34,983 nucleotides of DNA from UBA11524 sp963590165 (GCA_963590165.1 CAVANO010000039.1:1-34983); one strand, 5' to 3'. Shown: positions 23,788-32,238, counted from the first letter of the stretch. Program-made: numbers and translations. Notes: generated from the sequence alone by a model not told the origin.

Positions 23788-25170
23788 TTACCTGTCTTCG
23801 TTTCCTTTCCCATGTTCAGTCGATGATTCATCCTCGTTGCAGCTTTCCTCGGTTTCAGGGGTCAGCTTCGTGACGAGCGCCGATTCAACGCGGTGATCCT
23901 CCAGCCGTTCCACGCGGATGTGTACGCCGAAGCAATCCAGTTCGGGCGTGCTGCCGTCCTGCGGGATCGTGGTGAACTGGCTGAAAATCAGTCCGCCGAG
24001 CGTGTCGTAATCCTCGTCCTCGGGCAGATTGAGCGACAACACATCGTTCAGATCCTTGAGGGATGCCGAACCGCTGATGCGCCATGTGTTTTCGCCTGCG
24101 CGGACGATTTCCGCTTCGGTCTGCTTGTCGAATTCGTCGTAGATGTTGCCGACAATTTCTTCCAGCAGGTCTTCCATCGTGATGATACCGCTCATGCCGC
24201 CGTATTCATCGACCACAATCGCCATGTGGATCTTCTTCGTCTGCATATTGCGGAAGAGCTGATCTGCCTGCACGGTTTCAGGCACGAAGTAAGGCTCGCG
24301 GAGCAGCGAACGCAGCGGCTTGGGCTGGTCGGACTGCGCATTGAGCAGGAAATCACGCGTATTGAGGATGCCGATGATGTCATCGATGTTCTCGTTGTAG
24401 ACGGGGAAGCGGCTCAGCCCGGAATCACGGATGGTGCGGAGGATTTCGTCAGGCGTGTCATCCGCCCAGATGCTGGTGACATCGGTGCGGTGCGTCATGA
24501 CCTCCTCGGCGGTGGAATTGTTGAATTCAAATATGTTTTCAATCATTTCCTTTTCCGTCTCTTCGATGGCACCGCTTTCGCCGCCGATGTCGACCATCAT
24601 GCGGATATCGTCTTCGGTGACCTCCTCGGCAACGGCACCGGGGTCAATCCCGAAGAGGCGAAGCAGCCCGTTTGTGGATGCACGCATCAATAGCGTCATC
24701 GGACGGAAGAGCACCATGACGAAGCGCAGCGGAAGCAGCATGCGGTGCATGACGGAATCCGGATGCTTCAGGGCGATGCGCCGCGGGAGATGAATCCCCA
24801 GCACGAGCATCAGGAAACAGAGAATCAGGATGCAGAGCAGGACGCAGAGCACATAGAGCACATTCGCGTCCAGGGTGGAACCGGCTCGAAGAATCAGATC
24901 CTTCAGCCACGGCGCGAATGACGCCGCGGACAGCGCAGCACTCAGAAAGCCAAACAGCGTCACACATAGCTGAATGGTGGACTGTGCACGGGCAGGTGCC
25001 TCTGAAAGCTGAAGGAGCAGCTTGGCGGCAGGGTCGCCGTCCTCCTCATCGCGCCGCAAATCGGCGGTGTTCAGCGCGGGAATCGCAGCCTCTGCCGCGG
25101 AAAAGAAGGCGCTGAGAAGGAGCAGAACAAGCTGAAGCAATATCGGACCGGGCCATGGGTCGCCAGACAC
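23788..25170 (-). CDS. CNNM/CorC (TlyC-like) CBS-domain membrane protein
   Basis: A 460-residue protein of the CNNM/hemolysin C family, associated with magnesium or other divalent-cation export in characterised members. An N-terminal CNNM membrane domain (about 1-175) has four hydrophobic segments, including an FFSAAEAAI motif. It is followed by the linker EVTEDDIRMMVDIGGESGAI. Two CBS domains (about 205-330; VMTHRTDVTSI and VVDEYGGMSGIITMEDLLEEIVG) and a CorC_HlyC C-terminal domain (about 345-435) complete the usual architecture. The start is GTG at 25170 with AAGGAGG 7 bases before it. The hydrophilic C-terminus is acidic and low in complexity. A promoter and a leader hairpin lie upstream on the minus strand. 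Confidence 0.95.
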   Translation of the reverse strand: MSGDPWPGPILLQLVLLLLSAFFSAAEAAIPALNTADLRRDEEDGDPAAKLLLQLSEAPARAQSTIQLCVTLFGFLSAALSAASFAPWLKDLILRAGSTLDANVLYVLCVLLCILILCFLMLVLGIHLPRRIALKHPDSVMHRMLLPLRFVMVLFRPMTLLMRASTNGLLRLFGIDPGAVAEEVTEDDIRMMVDIGGESGAIEETEKEMIENIFEFNNSTAEEVMTHRTDVTSIWADDTPDEILRTIRDSGLSRFPVYNENIDDIIGILNTRDFLLNAQSDQPKPLRSLLREPYFVPETVQADQLFRNMQTKKIHMAIVVDEYGGMSGIITMEDLLEEIVGNIYDEFDKQTEAEIVRAGENTWRISGSASLKDLNDVLSLNLPEDEDYDTLGGLIFSQFTTIPQDGSTPELDCFGVHIRVERLEDHRVESALVTKLTPETEESCNEDESSTEHGKGNEDR

Positions 25171-25208
25171 AGAAAAACCTCCTTAGTAAAACGGGCGAAA
25201 GGAATCGT

Positions 25209-25230
25209 CCTTGCAGCGGCTGTTGCAAGG
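25209..25230 (-). other. Leader hairpin upstream of the CNNM-type gene
   Basis: A perfect 7-bp stem (CCTTGCA and TGCAAGG) with an 8-base loop lies in the roughly 105-base 5' leader. It sits 24 bases before the ribosome binding site. I do not recognise an M-box or manganese riboswitch, so a regulatory role is unproven. Confidence 0.45.
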
Positions 25231-25280
25231 GAAGCACCGCGGACGAAGCGGGACAGCCTGTATACAACAAACCACGCTAC

Positions 25281-25309
25281 AGTATAGCATAAAAAGCAGG
25301 AGATTGCAA
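25281..25309 (-). promoter_or_regulatory. SigA-like promoter for the CNNM-type/YcxB-like genes
   Basis: On the minus strand TTGCAA and TATACT are separated by 17 bases. Transcription would begin about 105 bases before the GTG start, leaving a long leader. Confidence 0.75.
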
Positions 25310-25333
25310 GGAAAACTCTTTCCGTGCCGGTGA

Positions 25334-27130
25334 TTACGGCGTCCATTCCAAATCGGCGCTGACATAGCCGTATTCATCCGGAGTCTTCTTATTATAAGTG
25401 TATACGTATTGCACCTCTGTCCAAACAGACTCGCCGTCTACTATTTCCCAGTGTGCGGTTTCGCGAACATTGAACACGAGTGTCGTGCCCTTGCTGAACG
25501 TGCCGTTTTGAACATATTCACCGGTTGCCGCATCGTATTGATAGCGTGCTGCCGCCTTTGTCAGCTTAATTTCGTTCGGAAGCGCCTTCTTGGGCGTTCC
25601 GCCGATTTCTTTGAGTGCGACATATCCGCTCTGACCGTCCTGCAGACGCACATGGGCGTATTTGCCGCTGATGCCGAGCACCTCGACCACGGTGCCCTTG
25701 GGGTAGGAAGCGATGATATAGGAGGGAATGTCATCCATGCAGTCCTTGAACAAGGTGACCTCTTTGGCGGTTACTTTCTTGAGCGGCGGCGCCATGCTGC
25801 CGTTTGACGCATCGCTGCTGTAGTCAAGGTATTTCGTCATGACCCAGCCGCATTTGCCCTCAATGCCTACATACGTCCAGCCATCAGCTGTGCGGCAGGA
25901 GAACAAGTTCGCTACCTCTGTGCCGGCGTAATATTTGCCGATAGAATAACTGTTCTTGTCGGGCGTCATACGCAGATTCAACCGTGCGGCGGCATCGTCG
26001 CTGATAATCAGCATGCTGGCACAATTGTCCGTCTGACAGACGGCATTTTGGAACATCCAGCCGACAGCACCGTCAGAAGGATTATACACCATGACAAAGT
26101 CGTCATACGCGGCAATGGCGAAGACATAGAGAGATGTATCCGGCTTTGCAACGGAAAGGACATCCGTGCTGTCAGGTGCGTAAATCGGCTGTTCGGATAG
26201 CGTGCCGTAGAGGTACGGCGCGGCAGGGCAGCCAAGTCCGGAGGATGAGGCGCGGTCGGAGCCGCGGTCAACGCAGGCGGAATCAACCCAACCGGTCATG
26301 TAGCCGACGTTGATTTGCAGCATGTTGCCTTGCTCCTGCAGCACGGTGACGCGTACATCATCGAACAGGTAGGCAGTGATTTCGGCGGATTGGGAGGCTT
26401 CCGCGTACAGCAGAATGCACGGCGTGCCATCGACGGCAGTGTCTGCATACAGGCTGTAATTGGTCACGCCAAGCGAACGGTCGCCGTCGGGAGAGGCATC
26501 GGATGCGGCCTTCAGCACGGCGTAATCCGTCGGGAAGGTTGAAATGTCCGCCTCGCCGAGAAGCACGGGATAAGTGTTGAAGCAGTGTTCAAGCGTTTCG
26601 CGGTTGGTAACGACGGTGGCTGTCAGGGAAATGATGTCCTGTCCGGGTGCAGAGATGCGGCTCAGGAAGAAACCGTTTGCACCGCAGAACCACGAATAGA
26701 CTGTGCCGTCTGCATAGGAAATGTCAAATGCATCGCAGCCGTCGTATTGGCTGACATCCTCATCGGAAGTTTGACCGTATTTGACGGCAGCGGGCAGCAG
26801 GGAAGGCACATCGCCGTTTTGACGGAGCGCCTTTGCGGAGCAAGTGACATGCCATGCGTTTTCGGCAGAGGAATAAAAGCCTGCCGCAAGGATATATTCG
26901 CTGTCTTGCTGCAGAATCATCTCGATATACGACCACTGCCCGAAACGCATGGTGACGTAGCCGTCGGCAATGGCGGCATCTTCATAGCCGCTGCCAGACA
27001 GTACGTTGCTGAGTTCAGACGGCAGCGCATCTGTGAAATGCAGCAGGAAAGAACGGCTGTCATCGGATTCCGCAGACGCGGCGGCGAACAGCATCATCAG
27101 GCAGCAGAGCAGGGCAGTCAGGCGTTTCAT
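25334..27130 (-). CDS. Secreted protein with C-terminal SH3-like repeats
   Basis: A 598-residue exported protein. A signal peptide (about residues 1-20, ending AAASAES) is clear. The N-terminal 200 residues are an unrecognised, extracellular-type domain with several Cys residues. From about residue 220 on there are several bacterial-SH3-like units, seen as recurring patterns such as VGYMTGWVDSACVD, then VNLR-type RLNLRMTPDKNSYSIGKYY, GKCGWVMTKYL and DGQSGYVALKEIG. These usually bind cell wall or peptide cross-bridges. No hydrolase domain is visible. GGGGGA precedes the ATG by about 6 bases. It is transcribed away from the amino-acid transport genes. The function is unknown. Confidence 0.85.
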   Translation of the reverse strand: MKRLTALLCCLMMLFAAASAESDDSRSFLLHFTDALPSELSNVLSGSGYEDAAIADGYVTMRFGQWSYIEMILQQDSEYILAAGFYSSAENAWHVTCSAKALRQNGDVPSLLPAAVKYGQTSDEDVSQYDGCDAFDISYADGTVYSWFCGANGFFLSRISAPGQDIISLTATVVTNRETLEHCFNTYPVLLGEADISTFPTDYAVLKAASDASPDGDRSLGVTNYSLYADTAVDGTPCILLYAEASQSAEITAYLFDDVRVTVLQEQGNMLQINVGYMTGWVDSACVDRGSDRASSSGLGCPAAPYLYGTLSEQPIYAPDSTDVLSVAKPDTSLYVFAIAAYDDFVMVYNPSDGAVGWMFQNAVCQTDNCASMLIISDDAAARLNLRMTPDKNSYSIGKYYAGTEVANLFSCRTADGWTYVGIEGKCGWVMTKYLDYSSDASNGSMAPPLKKVTAKEVTLFKDCMDDIPSYIIASYPKGTVVEVLGISGKYAHVRLQDGQSGYVALKEIGGTPKKALPNEIKLTKAAARYQYDAATGEYVQNGTFSKGTTLVFNVRETAHWEIVDGESVWTEVQYVYTYNKKTPDEYGYVSADLEWTP

Positions 27131-27239
27131 GGCAAATCCCCCAAATTACAAGATCCCAATCATATAACGCATAGCAGGGACATTTTCATGCATCAGACGG
27201 GAAATAATCTTTTCACCCAAACTTTTTCACGCTAAAGTG

Positions 27240-27268
27240 TTGACATATTCACTTTTCTGTGCTAACAT
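27240..27268 (+). promoter_or_regulatory. SigA-like promoter for the polar amino-acid ABC genes
   Basis: A consensus TTGACA is followed after 17 bases by TAACAT, 60 bases before the ATG at 27329. The rest of the 198-base divergent gap has several TTTTCAC or TTTTTCAC repeats that could be operator half-sites. No convincing minus-strand promoter was found. Confidence 0.75.
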
Positions 27269-27328
27269 GATAAAGCGTTGAAGCGAAAGGCGCTCAACAG
27301 TCTGATTCGATATTGGAGGATGATTCCT

Positions 27329-28117
27329 ATGAAAATGATGAAGAAAATGATGGCGATGCTGCTTCTGCTGGCCATGTGCGCACTGTCCGCCTGCGCGTTT
27401 GCGGAGGAATCCGACCTGAGCTACGTTCAGGGCAAGGGCAAGCTGGTAGTTGGCATTACCGATTTCGAACCGATGGATTATCAGGATGAAAACGGCAACT
27501 GGATCGGCTTCGATGCGGATCTGGCAGCCGCGTTTGCTGCATCGCTGGGCGTGGAAGTCGAGTTTATTGAAATCGACTGGGATAACAAAGTGCTTGAGCT
27601 GAACAGCAAGAACATCGACTGCGTCTGGAACGGCATGACGCTGACCGACGAGGTCAAGAGCGCGATGAGCTGCTCCAATGCGTATATGAACAACGCGCAG
27701 GTTGTTGTGGTGCCCGCAAGCGTTGCGGACAAGTATCAGGATGTCGAAAGCCTTGCCGGCTTGACATTTGCGGTGGAGGCTGGCAGCGCCGGCGAAGCGG
27801 TTGTGACGGCGCTTGGTCTGAACGTGACGCCTGTGACGGCACAGTCGGATGCACTGATGGAGGTTGCAGCAGGCACGTCTGACGCGGCGGTGATCGATGC
27901 GCTGATGGCGGCTGCGATGATCGGCGAGGGCACCGGCTACGAGAGCCTGACCTACACCATCGGTCTGAACAGCGAGGAATACGGTGTAGGCTTCCGCACC
28001 GGCTCTGACCTGACTGAAGCCCTGAATGCCTTCCTTGTGACTGCCTATCAGGACGGCACCCTTGCAGCGCTTGCCGAAAAGTACGGTGTGCAGGCGGCAT
28101 TGATCGCTCAGGAGTAA
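27329..28117 (+). CDS. Polar amino-acid ABC transporter substrate-binding protein
   Basis: A 262-residue SBP_bac_3-type binding protein with an N-terminal signal. A possible lipobox (LSAC) is followed by the AFAEES segment, so either lipoprotein processing or ordinary cleavage is possible. The mature domain has ITDFEPMDYQDENGNWIGF, DADLAAAFAASLGVEVEFI and NGMTLTDEVKSAMSCSNAY, all typical. The start at 27329 follows TTGGAGGATGATTCC, and extension upstream was rejected. It is followed by a 214-base stretch of small hairpins, then its permease and ATPase. The ligand class is polar amino acids by family; the exact one is unknown. Confidence 0.94.
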   Translation: MKMMKKMMAMLLLLAMCALSACAFAEESDLSYVQGKGKLVVGITDFEPMDYQDENGNWIGFDADLAAAFAASLGVEVEFIEIDWDNKVLELNSKNIDCVWNGMTLTDEVKSAMSCSNAYMNNAQVVVVPASVADKYQDVESLAGLTFAVEAGSAGEAVVTALGLNVTPVTAQSDALMEVAAGTSDAAVIDALMAAAMIGEGTGYESLTYTIGLNSEEYGVGFRTGSDLTEALNAFLVTAYQDGTLAALAEKYGVQAALIAQE

Positions 28118-28199
28118 CAGGCTTCGCCTGTTTTCTCTGGCTTCGCCTGATCTCTTTAGCTTCGCCTGTTTTCTCTGGCTTCGCCTGATTTCTTTCATG
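28118..28199 (+). repeat. Tandem mini-hairpin array between binding protein and permease
   Basis: Four units of about 20 bases, each with the core GCTTCGCCTG followed by a T/C-rich tail (TTTTCTCT or ATTTCTTTC), form two 39-base pairs. The first core, CAGGC-TTC-GCCTG with TTTTCT, is a tiny terminator-like hairpin; the others have shorter stems. They lie just after the binding protein stop and could cause partial termination or stabilise the mRNA 3' end. This is inference. Confidence 0.7.
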
Positions 28200-28264
28200 T
28201 AACACTTTTTTGACTGTGGACTTTGTCCGTTCTTCACCGTTGAAAAATCTCAAATTTCATTGTT

Positions 28265-28299
28265 GGAAGAAGCCTTCCATATGCAGGGAGGCTTCTTCC
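28265..28299 (+). other. Stem-loop in the permease leader
   Basis: A perfect 11-bp inverted repeat (GGAAGAAGCCT and AGGCTTCTTCC) encloses a 13-base loop, 32 bases before the permease start. No T tract follows, so it is more likely an mRNA stabiliser or translational control element than a terminator. Confidence 0.6.
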
Positions 28300-28331
28300 G
28301 CTATCTTGTGATCACGAAAGGCTTGATGAAC

Positions 28332-29018
28332 ATGACCACCTTCGCGGAGCAGTTCCCTGTGGTTGTCGCAACCCTCAATGAAGGCTTTCTGCAGACGCTG
28401 AGGCTCTTCTTCGTGACCCTCCTCGGCGCGATTCCGCTGGGACTCGTCATTGCGCTGGGCTCGATGTGCGCCTTCAAGCCGCTCAAGTGGCTGACAAGGG
28501 CGATTGTCTACGTTATCCGCGGTACGCCGCTGATGATTCAGCTGCTGATTATCTTCTATTTCCCCGGTCTTGTGCTCGGCAATAACATCTGGGGCGGCGG
28601 AGAATCGGGACGTTTCCTCGCGGCATCGATTGCGTTCGTCATCAATTACGCATGCTATTTCTCCGAAATCTACCGCGGCGGCATTCAGGGCATCCCGGCA
28701 GGGCAGGAGGAGGCAGGGCTTGTGCTTGGCATGACGCGCAGCCAGATTTTCTTCCGCGTCAAGCTCCTGCAGATGATTAAGCGGATTGTGCCGCCGATGT
28801 CCAATGAAATTATCACGCTTGTCAAGGACACAGCGCTGGCTCGCATTATCGCGCTTCAGGAACTCATCTGGGCAGGAAATTCCTTCCTGAAGGGCTCACA
28901 TGGCATTTCCGGCGTCATCTGGCCGCTGTTCTTCACAGGTGTCTACTACCTCGCGTGCAATGGTCTGCTGACGATTCTGTTCGGCAGGCTCGAAAAAAAG
29001 CTGAATTTCTTCCGCTGA
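28332..29018 (+). CDS. Polar amino-acid ABC transporter permease
   Basis: A 228-residue membrane protein of the His/Glu/Gln permease family. It has about five membrane segments, the GTPLMIQLLI motif early, and the EAA-loop-type sequence EEAGLVLGMTRSQIFF that contacts the ATPase. The start at 28332 has GAAAGG 10 bases upstream; an ATG two codons earlier (28326) is a close alternative but its spacing is short. The longer in-frame extension through the upstream hairpin was rejected. The gene is followed 18 bases later by its ATPase. Confidence 0.93.
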   Translation: MTTFAEQFPVVVATLNEGFLQTLRLFFVTLLGAIPLGLVIALGSMCAFKPLKWLTRAIVYVIRGTPLMIQLLIIFYFPGLVLGNNIWGGGESGRFLAASIAFVINYACYFSEIYRGGIQGIPAGQEEAGLVLGMTRSQIFFRVKLLQMIKRIVPPMSNEIITLVKDTALARIIALQELIWAGNSFLKGSHGISGVIWPLFFTGVYYLACNGLLTILFGRLEKKLNFFR

Positions 29019-29036
29019 GAAAGGAGATGAACCGTG

Positions 29037-29822
29037 ATGGCATTGCTGGAGGTCAGTGGAATCCGCAAATCGTTTGAATCAACATCTGTCCTGCGCGACA
29101 TCAGCTTTACCATGGACAAGGGCGACGTGATGTCGATAATCGGCTCGTCTGGCAGCGGAAAAACGACGTTGCTGCGCTGTTTGAACTTCCTTGAAACGCC
29201 TGATGCGGGCACGATTAAGCTCGACGGACAGATTTTGCTCGATGCGGGCAGTCCGCAGAAAATGCGAAATGAAGAGCTCCGGCAGCGGCGGCTGCATTTC
29301 GGACTGGTGTTCCAGTCGTTCAATTTGTTTCCGCAGTATACGGCGCTGGAAAATGTCTGTCTTGCGCGGGAATTGCTGCTGAGGGAAAAGACAAAGGACC
29401 GTTCGAAGCGGCGCGAAATTCGCGAAAGCGTCACTGCACAGGCAAAAGAGCTGCTTGCGCAGATGGGCTTGCAGGATCGCATGGGCAACTATCCGCATCA
29501 GCTTTCCGGCGGACAATGTCAGCGTGTGGCGATTGCGCGCGCATTGGCGCTTGAGCCGGACATCCTCTGCTTCGATGAGCCAACATCTGCGCTTGACCCG
29601 GAGCTGACGGGCGAGGTCTTGAAGGTCATCCGGAATCTGGCAGATCGCAATACGACGATGATTATCGTGACGCATGAGATGGCATTCGCACGTGACGTTG
29701 CGAGCAAGGTCGTTTTCATGGATGACGGCGCGATTCTGGAGCAGGGTACGCCGGAGGAGGTGTTCCTGCATCCGACGCAGGAGCGCACGAAGCACTTCCT
29801 GTCGAACTACAGCGGACTGTAA
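29037..29822 (+). CDS. Polar amino-acid ABC transporter ATP-binding protein
   Basis: A 261-residue ABC ATPase of the GlnQ/HisP type that powers the adjacent permease. Motifs are Walker A GSSGSGKTT, the Q-loop in VFQSFNLFPQ, the signature LSGGQCQRVAIARAL (Cys where LSGGQQQ is usual), Walker B ILCFDEPTSALD and the switch His in VTHEMAFA. The ATG at 29037 follows AAGGAGATG; an overlapping GTG at 29034 is also possible. It is the last gene of the set. A 241-base AT-richer gap with repeated motifs follows. Confidence 0.95.
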   Translation: MALLEVSGIRKSFESTSVLRDISFTMDKGDVMSIIGSSGSGKTTLLRCLNFLETPDAGTIKLDGQILLDAGSPQKMRNEELRQRRLHFGLVFQSFNLFPQYTALENVCLARELLLREKTKDRSKRREIRESVTAQAKELLAQMGLQDRMGNYPHQLSGGQCQRVAIARALALEPDILCFDEPTSALDPELTGEVLKVIRNLADRNTTMIIVTHEMAFARDVASKVVFMDDGAILEQGTPEEVFLHPTQERTKHFLSNYSGL

Positions 29823-30008
29823 AAATGCAACTTGAAAGCGCATTCATGCATTTTCAAACTCTTTCAGCAGCAAAAATGCAGGAAGAACATGCAGGAATCG
29901 AAAACGTTAACGACTTAAACAGATGCAAAAATGCGGATTTGGCGGTGCCAATATGAAATACCGATCCTATTGTACTGCTTTTGCATTTTTGAATTTCTGC
30001 ACTTGCAA
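29821..30008 (+). promoter_or_regulatory. Cluster of TGCAAAAATGC-like motifs upstream of livK
   Basis: The AT-rich gap holds at least six related motifs: AAAAATGCA at 29821, ATGCATTTTC at 29846, GCAAAAATGCA at 29870, TGCAAAAATGC at 29924, TTGCATTTTTG at 29981, and TTGCAATTTTT at 30003 overlapping the -35 box. They occur in both orientations. CGTTAACG (29905-29912) is a separate perfect palindrome. A repressor or activator binding region is a reasonable reading, but base composition could contribute. Confidence 0.45.
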
Positions 30009-30031
30009 TTTTTAAGAATCTGCGCTATAAT
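30003..30031 (+). promoter_or_regulatory. SigA-like promoter for the livKHMGF genes
   Basis: TTGCAA and a perfect TATAAT are separated by 17 bases, 32 bases before the livK ATG. The -35 box overlaps one of the repeated TGCA-AT-tract motifs. Confidence 0.8.
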
Positions 30032-30063
30032 TGCCTCATTCCACGAAAGGGAGGATACCTACC

Positions 30064-31242
30064 ATGAAGAAGTTTGCTGCTTTCTTTCTTGCAATGGTCC
30101 TGATGCTTACCTGCTGCGCCGCTGCGCTGGCGGACGAAACCATCAAGATCGGTGTCTTTGAGCCGTCCTCCGGCGATAACGGTGCCGGCGGCAAGCAGGA
30201 GGTTCTTGGTATCGAATATGCCAACAGCCTGACCCCTACAGTTGAAATCAACGGCACGACCTACAACATCGAGCTGGTTGTTGTCGATAACCAGTCCGCG
30301 ACTGACAAGGCGGTTACCGCTGCACAGTCGCTCGTTTCCAGCGGCGTGTCCATCGTGCTGGGCTCCTACGGCTCCGGCGTTTCGATGGCTGGCGGCGACA
30401 TCTTCGCGGCGGCTGGCGTGCCGGCCATCGGCATCAGCTGCACGAACCCGAACGTCACCCTGCTGTGCGACTACTACTGGCGCATTTGCTTCCTCGATCC
30501 CTTCCAGGGCAGCGTTATGGCGAACTTCGCTTATGACAAGGGCTGCAAGAAGGCGTATGTGCTCACCATGCTCGGCGAGGACTACGGCAACGGTCTGGGT
30601 CACTACTTCACGCAGGCCTTTGAAGCGCTGGGCGGCGAGGTCGTGTCCGAAACCTTCCCCGAAGGCACCAGCAACTTTGCTGCATACCTGACCAACGCTG
30701 TCAACGCTGGCTGCGACGTCATCTTTGCGCCGTCTGCAACCACCTATGCTTCCCTGATCATTGACCAGGCTGCCTCTCAGGGTGTCACCTTCCCGATCAT
30801 GGCTGGCGATACGTGGGAGTCCTCTGTTATCCTCGATGCCGCGAAGGGCAAGAACGTCGAAGTGTACGTTTCCACCTTCTTCGCCGAGGACGAGAGCAAT
30901 CCGGCTGCTGTTGAATTCGTGACCGGCTTCAAGGCTTGGCTGAATGCCAACAGCGACAAGCTGACCAACAATGGCGGCAACGACATCGTTGCGGCTGTGT
31001 CTGTGCTGGGCTTCGATGCTTACAACGTGGCGATTGAGGCGATTAAGGCTGCTGGCTCTGCGGATCCTGCTGCCATTGCTGCAGCGCTGCCGTCTGTGAC
31101 CTACACCGGCGTTACCGGCGCCATCTCCTTCGACGAGAACGGCGATGCCAACAAGGATATGGCTTACATCAAGAAGGCCAACACCGAGACGGGCGAATTC
31201 GACTTCGAAAAGACCCAGTCTGTTGCCGGCCTGTCTGAGTAA
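30064..31242 (+). CDS. livK: Branched-chain amino-acid-type ABC transporter binding protein
   Basis: A 392-residue periplasmic-binding protein of the Leu/Ile/Val (Peripla_BP_6) family. A signal peptide (about residues 1-24; the region LTCCAAALADE could be an unusual lipobox or an ordinary cleavage site) leads to the start of the mature fold, IKIGVFEPSSGDNG. Typical parts are EVLGIEYANSL, YDKGCKKAYVLTMLGEDYGNG and a late YTGVTGAISFDENGDANKDM. GGGAGGATACCTACC precedes the ATG. A hairpin with a T tract separates it from the permease gene, a common way to make more binding protein than membrane subunits. The true ligand could be another amino acid or urea-like compound. Confidence 0.93.
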   Translation: MKKFAAFFLAMVLMLTCCAAALADETIKIGVFEPSSGDNGAGGKQEVLGIEYANSLTPTVEINGTTYNIELVVVDNQSATDKAVTAAQSLVSSGVSIVLGSYGSGVSMAGGDIFAAAGVPAIGISCTNPNVTLLCDYYWRICFLDPFQGSVMANFAYDKGCKKAYVLTMLGEDYGNGLGHYFTQAFEALGGEVVSETFPEGTSNFAAYLTNAVNAGCDVIFAPSATTYASLIIDQAASQGVTFPIMAGDTWESSVILDAAKGKNVEVYVSTFFAEDESNPAAVEFVTGFKAWLNANSDKLTNNGGNDIVAAVSVLGFDAYNVAIEAIKAAGSADPAAIAAALPSVTYTGVTGAISFDENGDANKDMAYIKKANTETGEFDFEKTQSVAGLSE

Positions 31243-31262
31243 GCAACTCAGCGGTCATTTCC

Positions 31263-31299
31263 AGCGAACCCGTGCCCGGCAAAGCGCGGGTTCGCTTTT
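31263..31299 (+). terminator. Hairpin with T tract between livK and livH
   Basis: A 10-bp inverted repeat (AGCGAACCCG with CGGGTTCGCT) is followed by TTTT. It lies 20 bases after the livK stop and 50 bases before livH. I infer a leaky terminator allowing lower expression of the downstream genes. Confidence 0.75.
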
Positions 31300-31349
31300 A
31301 CGTACAGCCTGCCGCTTGCCAAAAGGAAGCTCCATTGGAGGAATAACGA

Positions 31350-32228
31350 ATGTTTGATAAGCTGCTGCCTTATCTGCTGTCGGGCATTTCCGACGGCGGA
31401 CAATACGCGCTGATTGCCGTCGGGTATACCATGGTGTATGGCATCCTGCGGCTGATCAACTTTGCGCACGGCGATATTTTTACCGCAGCCGGTTTCTTTA
31501 TGGTGTATCTGGTCGCGGCGCTTCCGCTGACCGTTTCCGTGCCGCTGGTCATTCTGCTGACGGTGGTGCTTGGTTTCACGGTCGAGCGCGTTGCCTATAA
31601 GCCGCTGCGTACCGCGCCGCGCATGTCCATCATGATTTCCGCCATCGGCACGTCGTATCTGCTGCAAAACCTGATGTGGTACGTGACCGGCGGTTTGGCG
31701 AAGCAGTATCCCGTGCTGCCGTGGATTTCCGAAAGCGTGACGATCGGCTCGGCAACCACGAAGATTGTGACGCTCGTGACGCCTGTGCTGACGGTCATTC
31801 TGGTCGTGGCGCTCGTGCAGCTGATCAACCATACGAAGATCGGCATGGCGATGCGCGCAGTGTCCCGTGACTTCGAAACGGCGCAACTCATGGGCATCAA
31901 GATCAACAGCGTTATTTCGATGACGTTCATCATCGGCTCCGCGCTGGCGGCGATTGGTTCGATGCTCTTCTTTACCAACTATACCACCGTCACGCCGACG
32001 GTCGGTGCGATGCCCGGCCTGAAGGCGTTTGTCGCGGCTGTTTTCGGCGGCATCGGCTCGATTCCCGGCGCAGTCATCGGTGCATTCATCATCGGCATCT
32101 GTGAGAACCTGATCAAGGCGGCAGGCTATACGGCATTCTCTGACGCGTTCACGTTCGCACTGCTGATCGTCATCCTGCTCTTCAAGCCCAATGGTCTTTT
32201 CGGCGAGAAGATTGCGGAGAAGGTTTGA
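31350..32228 (+). CDS. livH: Branched-chain amino-acid-type ABC transporter permease LivH
   Basis: A 292-residue membrane protein with about eight hydrophobic segments. The motifs GGQYALIAVGYTMVYGILRL and INFAHGDIF near the N-terminus are strongly characteristic of LivH. Later parts (MGIKINSVISMTFIIGSALA and AAVFGGIGSIPGAVIGAFI) also fit. TTGGAGGAAT precedes the ATG. It pairs with LivM to form the channel. livM begins 10 bases after the stop. Confidence 0.95.
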   Translation: MFDKLLPYLLSGISDGGQYALIAVGYTMVYGILRLINFAHGDIFTAAGFFMVYLVAALPLTVSVPLVILLTVVLGFTVERVAYKPLRTAPRMSIMISAIGTSYLLQNLMWYVTGGLAKQYPVLPWISESVTIGSATTKIVTLVTPVLTVILVVALVQLINHTKIGMAMRAVSRDFETAQLMGIKINSVISMTFIIGSALAAIGSMLFFTNYTTVTPTVGAMPGLKAFVAAVFGGIGSIPGAVIGAFIIGICENLIKAAGYTAFSDAFTFALLIVILLFKPNGLFGEKIAEKV

Positions 32229-32238
32229 GGTGAGCGGA

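Noticed and set aside
28118..28199. CRISPR array
   Set aside because: Repeats are about 20 bases, directly adjacent without unique spacers, and no cas genes are present.
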